Shown: positions 27,203 through 36,269, numbered from the stretch's first letter. The stretch is 64,000 bases of DNA from Bacillus sp. FJAT-29814 (GCF_001510715.1 NZ_LMTJ01000001.1:232471-296470); one strand, 5' to 3'. Program-made: numbers and translations. Notes: a model not told the origin generated them from the letters alone.

Positions 27203-27317
27203 AAGGGGCTCAGTACCCCAGCGGTTTAATGCGGTGGAAGCACTAGGGATGTGACCTTACTGTGATATTGTATTAAAACGATGATGATATAGTTTTTGAG
27301 CTTAGGAGGAAGAATCG

Positions 27318-28775
27318 ATGTCTATTATTCAAGTTAAGGTTTTGAAGAATTTCATAGGCGGCCAGTGGGTTGAGGCGAAGACCCAACGATATGAAGAAGT
27401 ACCAAACCCGGCGACAGGAGAAATTTTAGCAGAAGTCCCTTTTTCCACTAGAGAGGATTTGAATGCCGCCGTCGCTGCAGCCAAAGAGGCGTTTGCTTCT
27501 TGGAGTGAGACGCCAGTTCCTAAACGGGCGCGAGTCATGTTCAAATACCAGCAATTATTGGTTGAGCATTGGGATGAGCTGGCGACTTTGATCACCAAGG
27601 AAAACGGAAAAAGCTTCAAGGAAGCCTATGGTGAAGTACAGCGCGGCATCGAGTGTGTGGAGTTCGCGGCAGGTGCGCCAACGCTCATGATGGGTAAACA
27701 GCTTCCGGACATCGCGACAAACATTGAATCAGGCATGTACCGCTACCCGGTAGGAGTGGTCGGCGGGATTACCCCGTTTAATTTTCCGATGATGGTACCA
27801 TGCTGGATGTTCCCGTTAGCGATAGCACTTGGGAATACGTTTGTCCTGAAACCGTCGGAGCGGACACCGCTGCTGGCCAATCGCTTGGCTGAACTGTTGA
27901 AGGAGGCCGGATTTCCAGACGGTGTGTTCAATATCGTCCACGGCGCTCACGATGTGGTTAATGGATTACTAGAGCATAAAGATATTCCGGCGATTTCTTT
28001 TGTCGGCTCTCAACCGGTCGCCGAATATGTTTACAAAACAGCGGCAAACCATGGCAAAAGGGTCCAGGCTTTGGCGGGTGCCAAAAACCATTCGATTGTA
28101 ATGCCCGAGGCTGATTTAGATCAAGCCGTTAAAGAAATCATCAGTGCCGCCTATGGGTCTGCAGGCGAACGATGTATGGCTTGTTCAGTGGTGGTCGCTG
28201 TTGGCGAAGTCGCAGAACCTCTGATTGAAAAATTAACCGAGGCAGCCGATCAGATTCGGATAGGGAACGGGATGGAGGAAGAGGTCTTTTTAGGTCCGGT
28301 CATCCGCCAACAGCATAAAGAGCGGACAGCATCGTACATCCTGACGGGTGTTCAGGAAGGAGCCGTTTTGGTAAGGGATGGCCGAAAGGACGAAGCCTAT
28401 CATCAGGAAGGATATTTTATCGGGCCGACCATCTTTGACCAGGTGACACCTGAAATGAAAATTTGGAAAGATGAAATCTTTGCCCCGGTATTGTCGATTG
28501 TTCGGGTTGATAGTTTAGAAGAAGCTGTAGATTTAACGAATCAGTCTGATTTTGGAAACGGCGCCTGCCTGTTTACGAAAAATGGTGCTGATGTCCGTTA
28601 CTTTAGAGAGAAGATCCAGGTCGGTATGCTCGGTGTAAACATAGGAGTCCCGGCGCCAATGGCTTTCTTCCCGTTCTCAGGCTGGAAAAACTCCTTCTAC
28701 GGAGATCTCCATGCCAACGGCCCTGATGGTGTGGAATTCTACACAAGAAGAAAAATGCTAACCGCTAGATGGTAA
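27318..28775 (+). CDS. Methylmalonate-semialdehyde dehydrogenase-type ALDH (MmsA/IolA-like)
   Basis: A CoA-acylating aldehyde dehydrogenase of 485 aa, the MmsA/IolA length. The nucleotide site contains [37 protein letters not shown] and GSAGERCMA with the catalytic Cys are hallmarks of this subfamily, which makes acyl-CoA (propionyl- or acetyl-CoA) from semialdehydes with NAD+ and CoA. AGGAGG precedes the ATG. It is probably the last oxidative step of the island, feeding CoA esters into central metabolism. Confidence 0.9.
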   Translation: MSIIQVKVLKNFIGGQWVEAKTQRYEEVPNPATGEILAEVPFSTREDLNAAVAAAKEAFASWSETPVPKRARVMFKYQQLLVEHWDELATLITKENGKSFKEAYGEVQRGIECVEFAAGAPTLMMGKQLPDIATNIESGMYRYPVGVVGGITPFNFPMMVPCWMFPLAIALGNTFVLKPSERTPLLANRLAELLKEAGFPDGVFNIVHGAHDVVNGLLEHKDIPAISFVGSQPVAEYVYKTAANHGKRVQALAGAKNHSIVMPEADLDQAVKEIISAAYGSAGERCMACSVVVAVGEVAEPLIEKLTEAADQIRIGNGMEEEVFLGPVIRQQHKERTASYILTGVQEGAVLVRDGRKDEAYHQEGYFIGPTIFDQVTPEMKIWKDEIFAPVLSIVRVDSLEEAVDLTNQSDFGNGACLFTKNGADVRYFREKIQVGMLGVNIGVPAPMAFFPFSGWKNSFYGDLHANGPDGVEFYTRRKMLTARW

Positions 28776-28801
28776 ATCATCAAGTAGTGGTCGAATAAAA
28801 A

Positions 28802-29659
28802 TTGTGGTAATAGGGTCAGGAATTGTAGGATCAAGTACAGCCTATTATTTAGCAAGAACAGGGGCGGAAGGTACTGTCGTTGATAAAAATCATGAAGGCC
28901 AAGGTACAGCAGCCGGAGCAGGTATTGTTTGTCGCTGGATCACAAGTGTTGAAAATGAGGATTGGTATATATTGGCCAATGCTGGAGCATGTTTCTATTC
29001 ATCGTTAAACGAGGAGCAATGAAGCACGGTACCAAGTATTATTCCGGTGAGGCTAGCTTAGGTGTATTAAACGGAAAAGTAACAGGTGTAAATGTAAATG
29101 GTGATTCAACATCAGCTGATTCTGTTATCATTACTGCAGGAGCTTGGACTTCGGAGATATTGTCTCCTTTTGGTATCAGCATTCCAGTTGAACCGCAAAA
29201 AGGTCAAATTGTTCATTTAAAGCTGCCAGGACAGGATACCTCTAAATGGCCTGTGATTCTTCCACAAAGTAGTCACTACCTTGTGAGTTTTAATGATTCA
29301 CGTGTAGTGGTTGGCGCTACTAGGGAAACGGGTTCAGGCTTTGATTACCGTGTAACTGCAGCTGGAATGAAAGAGGTATTAGAAGAAGCATAATCAGTGG
29401 CACCGGGGTTATCTGATGGAACTTTACATGAAACAAGAATTGGATTCAGACCAGTAGGACCGAATATTTTACCTTTGTTAGGGGATCGGTTCAAGCAATA
29501 GAAGGATTAATTATTGCGACTGGGCTAGGGGCATCAGGGTAAACAATGGGACCATATGTAGGTGTTTTGGCTGCTAAACTAGCAATGAACGAAAACATTG
29601 ACATAGATATCTCACTATATAATCCTTTAAGAAAAACTCGGGAGGTATATAGTAAGTAA
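28802..29659 (+). pseudogene. Broken FAD-dependent oxidoreductase (DAO family)
   Basis: The N-terminus is a Rossmann FAD site, VVIGSGIVGSSTAYYLARTG, lacking a clear start codon and ending at a stop near 29020. A second frame carries the middle of a D-amino-acid oxidase-like protein (DSVIITAGAWTSEILSPFGI, EPQKGQIVHLKLPGQD) to 29393. A C-terminal relic in other frames (HETRIGFRPVGPNILPLLGD, then ISLYNPLRKTREVYSK) ends at 29659. At least three disruptions and an internal deletion relative to ~370 aa are evident. It directly follows the aldehyde dehydrogenase and is a lost member of the island. Confidence 0.88.
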
Positions 29660-29833
29660 CTATATCCTAACATTCAACATAAAAATCCATCCTTGAATAG
29701 CAGCTAATACATTATTCCTAAAACATTAAAAATGATAATAATATTATGTCATCTTACATTTCTATTTGGCTGAAATTGTAACAAGTGGTCAGCCCTTTTT
29801 AGTTCAATTAAAAGAAGATGAAGAATACCCAAC

Positions 29834-29870
29834 AAAGCCGAAGAAATATGTTCATCGGCTTTCTTTTTTT
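29834..29870 (+). terminator. Intrinsic terminator at the end of the polyol-type island
   Basis: AAAGCCGA pairs with TCGGCTTT (29855-29862) around a 13-nt loop, followed by C and seven T. It closes the transcription unit that includes the broken DAO gene. Confidence 0.8.
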
Positions 29871-29919
29871 ACGGGTAAAATGGACTATGTGCCAGATTGG
29901 GGAATATTTATTTTGGTTC

Positions 29920-29936
29920 TATAGTTGTATAGACGA
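29920..29936 (+). promoter_or_regulatory. Second GntR/HutC-like operator, one arm degenerate
   Basis: TATAGTTGTATAGAC (29920-29934) matches TATAGTTGTATATAC upstream of the SDR at 16152 with a single difference. It stands in a gene-free region, with an orphan AAAGGAGGG near 29986 but no gene behind it. It may be the leftover control region of a lost target gene of the 16937 regulator. The rest of 29660-30173 shows nothing else recognisable. Confidence 0.4.
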
Positions 29937-30173
29937 CCATACATACAATTTGGTAATTTTGCATTGAGTGACACATTTTGGAAAAAGGAGGGAATTTTCT
30001 AATCAATATAATTGATAGTTTTTAGCGATGTTGCTCCCGTATCCGGATACTCCCTAGATTTTTTCAACATACATTCTCCTTATTTTTCACTTCTCGGATC
30101 ACACATTTAGTAGTTTTTCAACAATCTTTCATTTAGAAGAATTTAAAATTACAGAATCGGAGGCTGTCTTTCT

Positions 30174-31046
30174 ATGAATTGGGCCGCTAAAAAGTTTTGG
30201 TTTTTCTTTGTATTTTTGACCTCGTTTACATTTTTATTCGGATCAGCCAGTTATGCCATGGGGGAATCGGCACCGGGACGTACGGTGGATGTAAAGGTGA
30301 TGACCTATAATATTCAAGCCGGGGCCGGCTCTGATGGGAAGTATAATATTCAAAGAACGGCAGAGGCGATTCGCCAATCAGGTGCGGAAATCATTGCACT
30401 TCAGGAAGTCGATGTCCATTGGGGTGCACGAAGCTTATTTGAAAACGATATTGAAATATTGGCCAATGAACTTGACATGTATTATTTCTTCGCTCCAATT
30501 TACAGCCTGGACCCTCTAAATGATGGGGATCCGCGCCGCGAATTTGGCGTGGCGGTGTTAAGTAAATACCCGATTATTGAAGCGACTAATCGTGAAATTG
30601 CGAGACTATCAACACAGGAGCCCAATCCGGTTCCGAAACCCGCACCAGGATTTCTAGAAGCGTTGATAAATGTAAAGGGTGCAAAGGTTTGGTTTTATGT
30701 CACGCACTTGGACTACCGTTCCGATCCGACTGTGCGGAAAATGCAAGTAGCCGATATGCTGCAATATGCGGGGCAGCATGAATACAGTATTTTGGCAGGT
30801 GACATGAACGCCGGACCCAAGGCCCCCGAGCTTCAGCCGCTCTTTGCGCAATTCACTGATGCCTGGGCCCTAACGAACGACGGACCCGGATATACTTACC
30901 CAGCGCTAGCGCCAAACAATAGAATTGATTATATCATGCCAACACCGAACATTGGCGTAAAGTCTGCTAAAGTTATTGATACACTTGCGTCCGACCATCG
31001 TCCTGTCATCGCTGAGCTTACGTTAATTCGCGGAAATCAGCCATAA
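30174..31046 (+). CDS. Secreted endonuclease/exonuclease/phosphatase-family hydrolase
   Basis: An EEP-fold metal-dependent hydrolase of 290 aa with an N-terminal signal peptide (cleavage probably near SASYA, residue ~28). Fold motifs are TYNIQAG, ALQEVDVHW (metal-binding Glu), VTHLDYRSD, GDMNAGP and SDHRPV. Family members are nucleases, sphingomyelinases or phosphodiesterases, so the substrate is open. A GGAGG site precedes the ATG, and its stop overlaps the region of the next gene (TAATG), a secreted GH3 glucosaminidase. A joint role outside the cell, e.g. on wall or lipid debris, is suggested. Confidence 0.82.
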   Translation: MNWAAKKFWFFFVFLTSFTFLFGSASYAMGESAPGRTVDVKVMTYNIQAGAGSDGKYNIQRTAEAIRQSGAEIIALQEVDVHWGARSLFENDIEILANELDMYYFFAPIYSLDPLNDGDPRREFGVAVLSKYPIIEATNREIARLSTQEPNPVPKPAPGFLEALINVKGAKVWFYVTHLDYRSDPTVRKMQVADMLQYAGQHEYSILAGDMNAGPKAPELQPLFAQFTDAWALTNDGPGYTYPALAPNNRIDYIMPTPNIGVKSAKVIDTLASDHRPVIAELTLIRGNQP

Positions 31047-31063
31047 TGAGGAGGAGAATTTCG

Positions 31064-32845
31064 ATGAAAAAGAATCGCTTGTTTTCAATCGTTGCCATCA
31101 TCTCGGTATTTTGTTTGTGCCTGCCCTTTTCAGCAGGTGCCACCGGCTGGCAGGACCCAACAAAACCGGGCTGGAAAGAAGGAGAAGCCAAGAACGGCTG
31201 GATTCAAAGCAAACTTCAGCATATGACACTTGAAGAAAAGATCGGCCAGCTGTTCATTGTCCATGTCTATGGAAAAACACCGACAGATCCAAATTATGAA
31301 GCTACCAATCTGAATGGAAATCGCGGCGGGAAAAACTTTAAAGAAGTGATTGAAAAATACCATGTCGGCGGTGTCATTTATTTTAATTGGACGGATAATG
31401 TGTTGACTCCACTCGATGCAGCACAGACTAACGCCCTTTCGAACGGGATTCAAAAAATCGCCATGGATCAGCGGATGCCTATCCCGCTGTTCGTCTCGAC
31501 CGACCAGGAAGGCGGGATTGTTCAGCGTCTGGTAAACCCTGGAACTGTGTTTCCGGGGAATATGGCTCTTGGAGCGACTCGTTCCTCCCAATTCGCCGCT
31601 AATTCTGCCGCTATTTTAGCCACAGAATTAAAAGGGATTGGCGTGAATATGAATTTTGCACCGGTGGCGGACGTAAACGTCAATCCGGCCAATCCAGTTA
31701 TCGGGGTTCGTTCCTTTAGTGAAGATCCTGGCTTGGTTTCAGAATTAACAGTCGCCCAAGTAGGGGCTTACCAAAACAAAAATTTAATCGCGACTGCCAA
31801 GCATTTTCCGGGACATGGTGATACTGCAGTCGATTCCCATTATGGACTGCCAATTATAAATCATGATTTGGAAACACTTCATAATGTCGATTTAAAACCG
31901 TTTAAAGCGGCAATTGACGCAGGCATCGATGCGATTATGACTGCCCATATTGTTGTTCCGGCACTCGACCCGTCCGGTCTGCCTGCGACTCTATCAAAGC
32001 CGATTCTTACTGATTTGCTTCGCGGTGAGCTTGGGTTTAAAGGCTTGATTATTACCGACAGCCTTGGAATGTCAGGTGCGAATGTTGTACCTGCTGACCG
32101 AGTGGCAGTCGAAGCATTCAAGGCTGGTGCTGATATTCTCCTAAACCCGCCGAATGTAGAGGTTGCCTATAATGGAATGCTGGCCGCTGCCCAAAGCGGA
32201 GAAATCTCGGAAAAGCGTATCGATGAATCGGTCTACCGAATTCTAGAGTATAAATTCAAGCGGGGGTTATTCGATAATCCTTATACACCTGAATCGGCCA
32301 TTGCCAATATCGGAACAGCCGAACATTTGGCAGCTGCAGATGAAATTGCCAATAAAAGCATTACACTAGTAAAAAATGAAAACAATCTGCTTCCATTTAA
32401 AAATACGGACAAGATTTTTATCACCGGACCATCAACAGGTAAACCGAACATGCTTTCCGGACAGCTTGGAAATAAAGGGTTTAATACAAGTTACTATGCA
32501 ACCGCAGCTTCACCGACAGCAGCGCAAATAAATAGTGCCGTAGCGTCTGCCCAGCAAGCAGACAAGATCATTGTGACCACGTATAACGCCAATACGAATG
32601 CGGCACAGCAAAACCTGGTAAAGGCGTTGCAGGGAACCGGCAAGCCGGTCATTGTTGCGGCGATTCGCAACCCATATGATTTAATGTCCTTTCCAAATGT
32701 AAATGCCTATCTAGCAACCTATGGAGACCGTGACGTATCAGTAAATGCCTTGGCCAGAGTGCTGGCGGGTGAAGTCAATCCGTCTGGAAAGCTTCCGGTA
32801 ACGATTCCGGAAGTAGCCAAATTCGGTGATGGATTATCCTATTAA
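31064..32845 (+). CDS. nagZ: Secreted GH3 beta-N-acetylglucosaminidase (NagZ-type)
   Basis: A two-domain GH3 enzyme of 593 aa with a signal peptide (ending near PFSAGATG). The (beta/alpha)8 domain has KHFPGHGD and the Asp-x-His dyad (~D257/H259) that marks NagZ-type enzymes, plus the nucleophile Asp in ITDSLGMSG (~332). A second alpha/beta domain follows from about residue 420. It is similar in plan to Bacillus subtilis NagZ (YbbD), which removes GlcNAc from muropeptides outside the cell. The ATG at 31064 follows GAGGAGG; an earlier ATG at 31046 lies inside the ribosome-binding site. Confidence 0.88.
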   Translation: MKKNRLFSIVAIISVFCLCLPFSAGATGWQDPTKPGWKEGEAKNGWIQSKLQHMTLEEKIGQLFIVHVYGKTPTDPNYEATNLNGNRGGKNFKEVIEKYHVGGVIYFNWTDNVLTPLDAAQTNALSNGIQKIAMDQRMPIPLFVSTDQEGGIVQRLVNPGTVFPGNMALGATRSSQFAANSAAILATELKGIGVNMNFAPVADVNVNPANPVIGVRSFSEDPGLVSELTVAQVGAYQNKNLIATAKHFPGHGDTAVDSHYGLPIINHDLETLHNVDLKPFKAAIDAGIDAIMTAHIVVPALDPSGLPATLSKPILTDLLRGELGFKGLIITDSLGMSGANVVPADRVAVEAFKAGADILLNPPNVEVAYNGMLAAAQSGEISEKRIDESVYRILEYKFKRGLFDNPYTPESAIANIGTAEHLAAADEIANKSITLVKNENNLLPFKNTDKIFITGPSTGKPNMLSGQLGNKGFNTSYYATAASPTAAQINSAVASAQQADKIIVTTYNANTNAAQQNLVKALQGTGKPVIVAAIRNPYDLMSFPNVNAYLATYGDRDVSVNALARVLAGEVNPSGKLPVTIPEVAKFGDGLSY

Positions 32846-32850
32846 TCTAT

Positions 32851-32889
32851 AAAAGCTGAAGGCTTGTATGGAGTCTTCAGCTTTTTTTG
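32851..32889 (+). terminator. Intrinsic terminator after nagZ
   Basis: AAAGCTGAAG pairs perfectly with CTTCAGCTTT (32875-32884), followed by more T. It is a strong rho-independent terminator. Confidence 0.85.
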
Positions 32890-32898
32890 TTAGAAATT

Positions 32899-33102
32899 CT
32901 AATCATTCAATTGTTGGAAAAATCCGGTAAAAACAAAAATAATAGCCTTCTGGTTTAAACCAAACCCTATTGATTTTATTGGCATTTTCGCAACCTTATT
33001 AAAAATAAGTAGAATCACATAAGTAATGAGTAAACTTATAATGGAGCCGTAAGTATCTATATAATATGGGTTAGAATGGATGTCCTTTTCGACAGCAGTT
33101 AA
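32899..33102 (-). pseudogene. Membrane-protein fragment (CPBP/CAAX-protease-like N-terminus)
   Basis: On the minus strand a 67-codon frame without start codon reads DTYGSIISLLITYVILLIFN then KVAKMPIKSIGFGLNQKAII and ends at TAG. One membrane helix plus the MPIxSIGFGLNxK segment resemble the N-terminal part of CPBP-family intramembrane proteases. No catalytic motifs are present, so it is at best a relic. The remaining stretch up to 33341 holds nothing else recognisable. Confidence 0.4.
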
Positions 33103-33341
33103 TCAATATCCTCCCAAAGTCCATTAAGGGTAAGGCAAGACACTTCTTATTAGTACGGATAAAACGATTCTATTTGCCTATTATTGTTGGGAAATTTTTG
33201 AGATTTCTTAAATGGTAGGTGAGAAATAATTAGGGGAATGTATGTTCTTTTTCTTGTGTAGATGATATACTTGAATGGCAATAGAATAGGGTTTCTCAAG
33301 GGTGGTCGGCACACTCCCAAAACGAAAGGGGGTGATGCTGG

Positions 33342-33425
33342 GTGACAGTTTTTGAATCATTGATGTTTGCGATTGCTTTTGCCAGTTTAATCGTAACCAT
33401 CCTGTCATTTAACCGAAAAAAATAA
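33342..33425 (+). CDS. Holin-like toxin peptide (Hol_Tox, type I TA toxin)
   Basis: A 27-residue hydrophobic peptide starting at GTG (MTVFESLMFAIAFASLIVTI then LSFNRKK), preceded by AAAGGGGGTG. This is the compact layout of the putative holin-like toxin family of Firmicutes, a single membrane helix with a basic tail. Downstream lie a CCACCC/GGGTGG hairpin and a conserved GGGAACCGTCTATTGCTGG segment leading into a strong terminator. In type I systems the antisense antitoxin RNA comes from such a region. Toxicity itself is inferred from the family. Confidence 0.72.
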   Translation: MTVFESLMFAIAFASLIVTILSFNRKK

Positions 33426-33501
33426 TCCACCCTTGAGTTAGTGGCTCGGGTGGATCATCCGCTTGGAAGCCGATTCCCTTTGAGGGAACCGTCTATTGCT
33501 G

Positions 33502-33536
33502 GACCGAACATGTGGCTGCATGTTTGGTCTTTTTTT
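33502..33536 (+). terminator. Terminator of the Hol_Tox module
   Basis: GACCGAACATG pairs with CATGTTTGGTC (33519-33529) over 11 bp with one G-U and a 6-nt loop, followed by T7. Eroded copies of the same arms are seen at 15990 and 33674. Confidence 0.82.
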
Positions 33537-33616
33537 AGAATATGATTTTCTTACTCCTATTATAACCCAAGATTATGAAAAAGAAATATAAAAACTCAAG
33601 ATAAGATAGATAAATC

Positions 33617-33662
33617 TGTAGGCACAATCCAGATAAACGGAAGGTGCCTGGCACTTTTTTTA
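33617..33662 (+). repeat. Dispersed GTGCCAGGCACC hairpin repeat, copy 3 (degenerate)
   Basis: GTAGGCACAATCCAGATAAA is an eroded left arm, and GGTGCCTGGCAC followed by T7 is an intact right arm. The order and internal ATCCAGA match copies at 11934 and 15830. Confidence 0.65.
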
Positions 33663-33670
33663 ATCTTTTT

Positions 33671-33706
33671 CTAGACCGGACATGTGACAGCAGGTTCGGT
33701 CATTCT
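33671..33706 (+). repeat. Further copy of the Hol_Tox terminator hairpin
   Basis: TAGACCGGACATGTGACAGC followed by AGGTTCGGTC repeats the arms of the 33502 terminator with changes. It is adjacent to repeat copy 3, about 140 bp after the intact toxin module, suggesting that these elements accumulate together. Confidence 0.5.
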
Positions 33707-33837
33707 TAGTTTAAGACTTGCATAATCCTATTATAAGTAATGAAAGAAACTAATGAATCTGGTAAAAATACCTGGCTCAATATTACTTTGAATATAGTGA
33801 ATTCGTAATTATTTTTTTCATTTTTCAACATGATGTT

Positions 33838-33853
33838 TGGCATAAGTATTGCT
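33838..33853 (+). promoter_or_regulatory. Possible sigma-54 promoter upstream of the nitroreductase-like gene
   Basis: TGGCATAAGTATTGCT fits the -24/-12 consensus TGGCAY-N5-TTGCW, 96 bp before the start codon. No TGAT/ATCA enhancer units like those at 262, 39920 and 51833 were found upstream, and no activator gene is adjacent, so chance is possible. Confidence 0.4.
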
Positions 33854-33949
33854 TATAGCCCTATTAATTAATCTTTATTCACAGCAATCTATTATCCAAT
33901 TATAATTCAATTATACAGAATTGTTTGAAAAAAGGGAGGAAATATTTCG

Positions 33950-35275
33950 ATGACAAAAATGAAGCAAAATGGTTTTGATCTTTCTCAAGAGGACGTTAAT
34001 GAAGAATTACTTAAAGAATTATCAGAATTCCCACTTCTTGAAGCACTTTTTGGAAGGCGTTCCCGTCGATTTTTTCTTGGCGCAGAAATTCCCGATGGTC
34101 CTCTTGCTTATAAATCTAGACACGAACCCGTTCCACTAAGTAAACTAGAAAAACTGCTAATATTATTGGGGGTCAGTGGTGTAACGGGGTGGCACCATTC
34201 TGTTACTAGACATGATCGTTATAAACCTCATCTTTCCAATTATTCAGGATCGCCATCGGGGAGAACCCATCCATCTGCGGCGGGTTTTCATACTTCTGAA
34301 GTATTTTTTACGGATGATACAGGGACCTACATTTTCCGTACCCGTGATTTTGCACCAGAGGTTGAACGCTCCCAAGATGGACAACTTTCTACAAAAGAAC
34401 TACTCCTATCACATCAAAAACGAATTGAGAAATTATCCGACGAGCGCCTGCATATTCCCAATTATGAGCCCTATATGGAGGGGCATAATTCTTGGGTGGC
34501 CAATAAACCAGGTACTTTTTTGGTGTTTCCGGTCGGGGATTTAGCCCAGCATACACTGTTAAATTTATGCTTTTACGTACAGAATGGGCTAGCTATCTAT
34601 GATGATATAAATAATCGAAAAATCCCAGGGTTAGAGAAATACAGTCATATTGTCGATGTCGATAATCCGGTTCCCCTTAGCTTTCTTGATCAATATTCAC
34701 TTGCTGAACTTTCTGCAGAGTTGGCCACAGCGACATATTCAGGCATGTTATTGCAGCAAGCAATTGGACTTGGAGGCTGGATGTTTGATGGAATTGACCG
34801 GTTAACCGTTTTAGGAGCCAGTGGTGATCCAGATGTTCCTGGTCTTGGCTTCCGCTATGATACAGATGAACGTTGGGCCATACCTAACCCAACAGGACTT
34901 GAAGGGGTATTTACTTCGTATACACCTCCACATTATCTGACAATGAGAGATGCAGTAGATGCATTAGTGGAACGTAAATTTGGGAAGGGAGGACCATTCC
35001 ATCCGGAAACAAAGGGGATTTGGAAGAATCCGTCATTCGTGCGCAGCAGTGCACAAGTTCATGATGAAGAATTTATAGAAATCATTGCCCTCCAGGCTCA
35101 ATACATGTATGATACATTCGGGAAATTTCCAGCAACCATACCTTCTGTTTATTCATTAATGTACCTACAGTCTCACCATTTAGATTTGGAGTATTATGAC
35201 AAACTATTTGATCCGCATTCTTATTTATCCACCCATGCTGAGCATTTGAAAAAGTGGCATGGAATAAAGTTGTAA
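33950..35275 (+). CDS. Nitroreductase-like flavoprotein
   Basis: A 441-aa protein whose N-terminal third has the nitroreductase-type RRSRRFF segment (EALFGRRSRRFFLGAEIPDG) and PVPLSKLEKLLILLGVSGV. A second part around LSAELATATYSGMLLQQAIG and LGLGGWMFDGIDRL also recalls FMN-binding nitroreductase folds of the SagB/ThcOx type. It is about twice the length of a simple nitroreductase. A GGGAGG site precedes the ATG. It is monocistronic, flanked by a possible sigma-54 promoter and a good terminator. Substrate and even cofactor use are not certain. Confidence 0.55.
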   Translation: MTKMKQNGFDLSQEDVNEELLKELSEFPLLEALFGRRSRRFFLGAEIPDGPLAYKSRHEPVPLSKLEKLLILLGVSGVTGWHHSVTRHDRYKPHLSNYSGSPSGRTHPSAAGFHTSEVFFTDDTGTYIFRTRDFAPEVERSQDGQLSTKELLLSHQKRIEKLSDERLHIPNYEPYMEGHNSWVANKPGTFLVFPVGDLAQHTLLNLCFYVQNGLAIYDDINNRKIPGLEKYSHIVDVDNPVPLSFLDQYSLAELSAELATATYSGMLLQQAIGLGGWMFDGIDRLTVLGASGDPDVPGLGFRYDTDERWAIPNPTGLEGVFTSYTPPHYLTMRDAVDALVERKFGKGGPFHPETKGIWKNPSFVRSSAQVHDEEFIEIIALQAQYMYDTFGKFPATIPSVYSLMYLQSHHLDLEYYDKLFDPHSYLSTHAEHLKKWHGIKL

Positions 35276-35286
35276 CTAATAAAAAT

Positions 35287-35330
35287 AAAAGGCAGAAATC
35301 CGATTTCTCTTCGGATTTTTTGCCTTTTTT
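35287..35330 (+). terminator. Intrinsic terminator after the nitroreductase-like gene
   Basis: AAAAGGCAGAAATCCGA pairs with TCGGATTTTTTGCCTTTT (one internal mismatch), with a short loop and a T-run. Confidence 0.82.
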
Positions 35331-35369
35331 ATTGGCTTTGTTATAGCTGAATGTTGATTTCCCAGTGTT

Positions 35370-35515
35370 TGAAAAATAAACGGAGAAACTCTGTTTAAAT
35401 TGGGAAATACCGCTATTTCCCTAAAAATAAAGGAAGTTTTTCCGATTATCTTATAAAATCATTGAATTTTCTCTTATTTAGAGCAGTTAATCGGAATATC
35501 TCCGCTTATGAAAAG
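35370..35515. repeat. Candidate intergenic repeat with CGGAGA/TCTCCG ends
   Basis: AAATAAACGGAGAAACTCTG on the left, internal GGGAAATAGCGG-like inverted segments (GGGAAATACCGCTATTTCCC, 35399-35418), and GGAATATCTCCGCTTATG on the right suggest an imperfect, nested inverted repeat of about 150 bp. Similar elements are frequent between Bacillus genes (recollection, not verified). No coding sequence was found between 35331 and 35702. Confidence 0.45.
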
Positions 35516-35702
35516 GTTATGGTGATTTATTTACAAGAACGAATCATTTAGCCTGCACTTTTTATAACGTACAAAACACTAATATAGTAGAATATAGTCA
35601 TAACCATTGAAGAAGTAGCTTAATAGTTCTTTTGATTTTTTACTTATCGAAGAGAAATACAATTGAGCAGGGAGACTATTTAAATTCTGGAGGCAAGTAG
35701 AA

Positions 35703-36194
35703 ATGCTGAATATCCGCAATGTAAAAATCGAAGATCTGCATGAGATTACCATTATTGAGAGTTTATGTTTTCCGACAGAAGAGGCTGCTACCAAAGAAGC
35801 GTTTGAAAAACGCATTGCGTTAATACCGGATAGTTTCTTCGTGGCTGAACTGGAGGGTGTGATTGTGGGGTTTGTTAATGGACCTGTTATCGAAACACCT
35901 TTTATTACAGATGACTTGTTTCGGGAAATTAAGGATAATCCACTGACCGGTGGACATCAAAGTGTTCTTGGAATAGCGGTTACCCCGCATTTTCAAACAC
36001 GAGGTGTGGCAGCTGCCTTACTTGCTCATCTGGAAGACTCCGCAAGATTAAAAAAACGTAAGACTATTACACTTACCTGCAAGGAAGACCTAATTGGCTT
36101 CTATGAAAAATTTGGATATATCAACATGGGAGTTTCAAACTCGGAGCATGGCGGTGTTACTTGGTACAATTTGGTTAAAATGTTATCCCAATAA
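35703..36194 (+). CDS. GNAT-family N-acetyltransferase
   Basis: A 163-aa acetyltransferase with the acetyl-CoA-binding region VLGIAVTPHFQTRGVAAALL (~residues 81-100; the usual Q/RxxGxG/A site reads QTRGVA) and the C-terminal GFYEKFGYINMG. It resembles arylalkylamine/polyamine acetyltransferase-like members. GGAGG precedes the ATG. The acceptor substrate is not predictable. Confidence 0.82.
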   Translation: MLNIRNVKIEDLHEITIIESLCFPTEEAATKEAFEKRIALIPDSFFVAELEGVIVGFVNGPVIETPFITDDLFREIKDNPLTGGHQSVLGIAVTPHFQTRGVAAALLAHLEDSARLKKRKTITLTCKEDLIGFYEKFGYINMGVSNSEHGGVTWYNLVKMLSQ

Positions 36195-36269
36195 GGTGAT
36201 CTGGCTAAAGAATTAGGGCAGTATGATATTTCGGTGAATATGATTTCTGGCGGATTGCTAAAGCAATAG
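36195..36269 (+). pseudogene. SDR fragment
   Basis: A 24-codon frame immediately after the acetyltransferase stop reads GDLAKELGQYDISVNMISGG then LLKQ and a stop. This matches the DLAKELGPxGIxVNxIxGG(L) part that follows the catalytic YxxxK in SDRs. No other part of the gene remains. Confidence 0.45.

Noticed and set aside
27203..27240. GGGGCTCAGTACCCC as a terminator or repeat copy
   Set aside because: A four-base stem without T-run and without the GTCAGAC core of the other elements.
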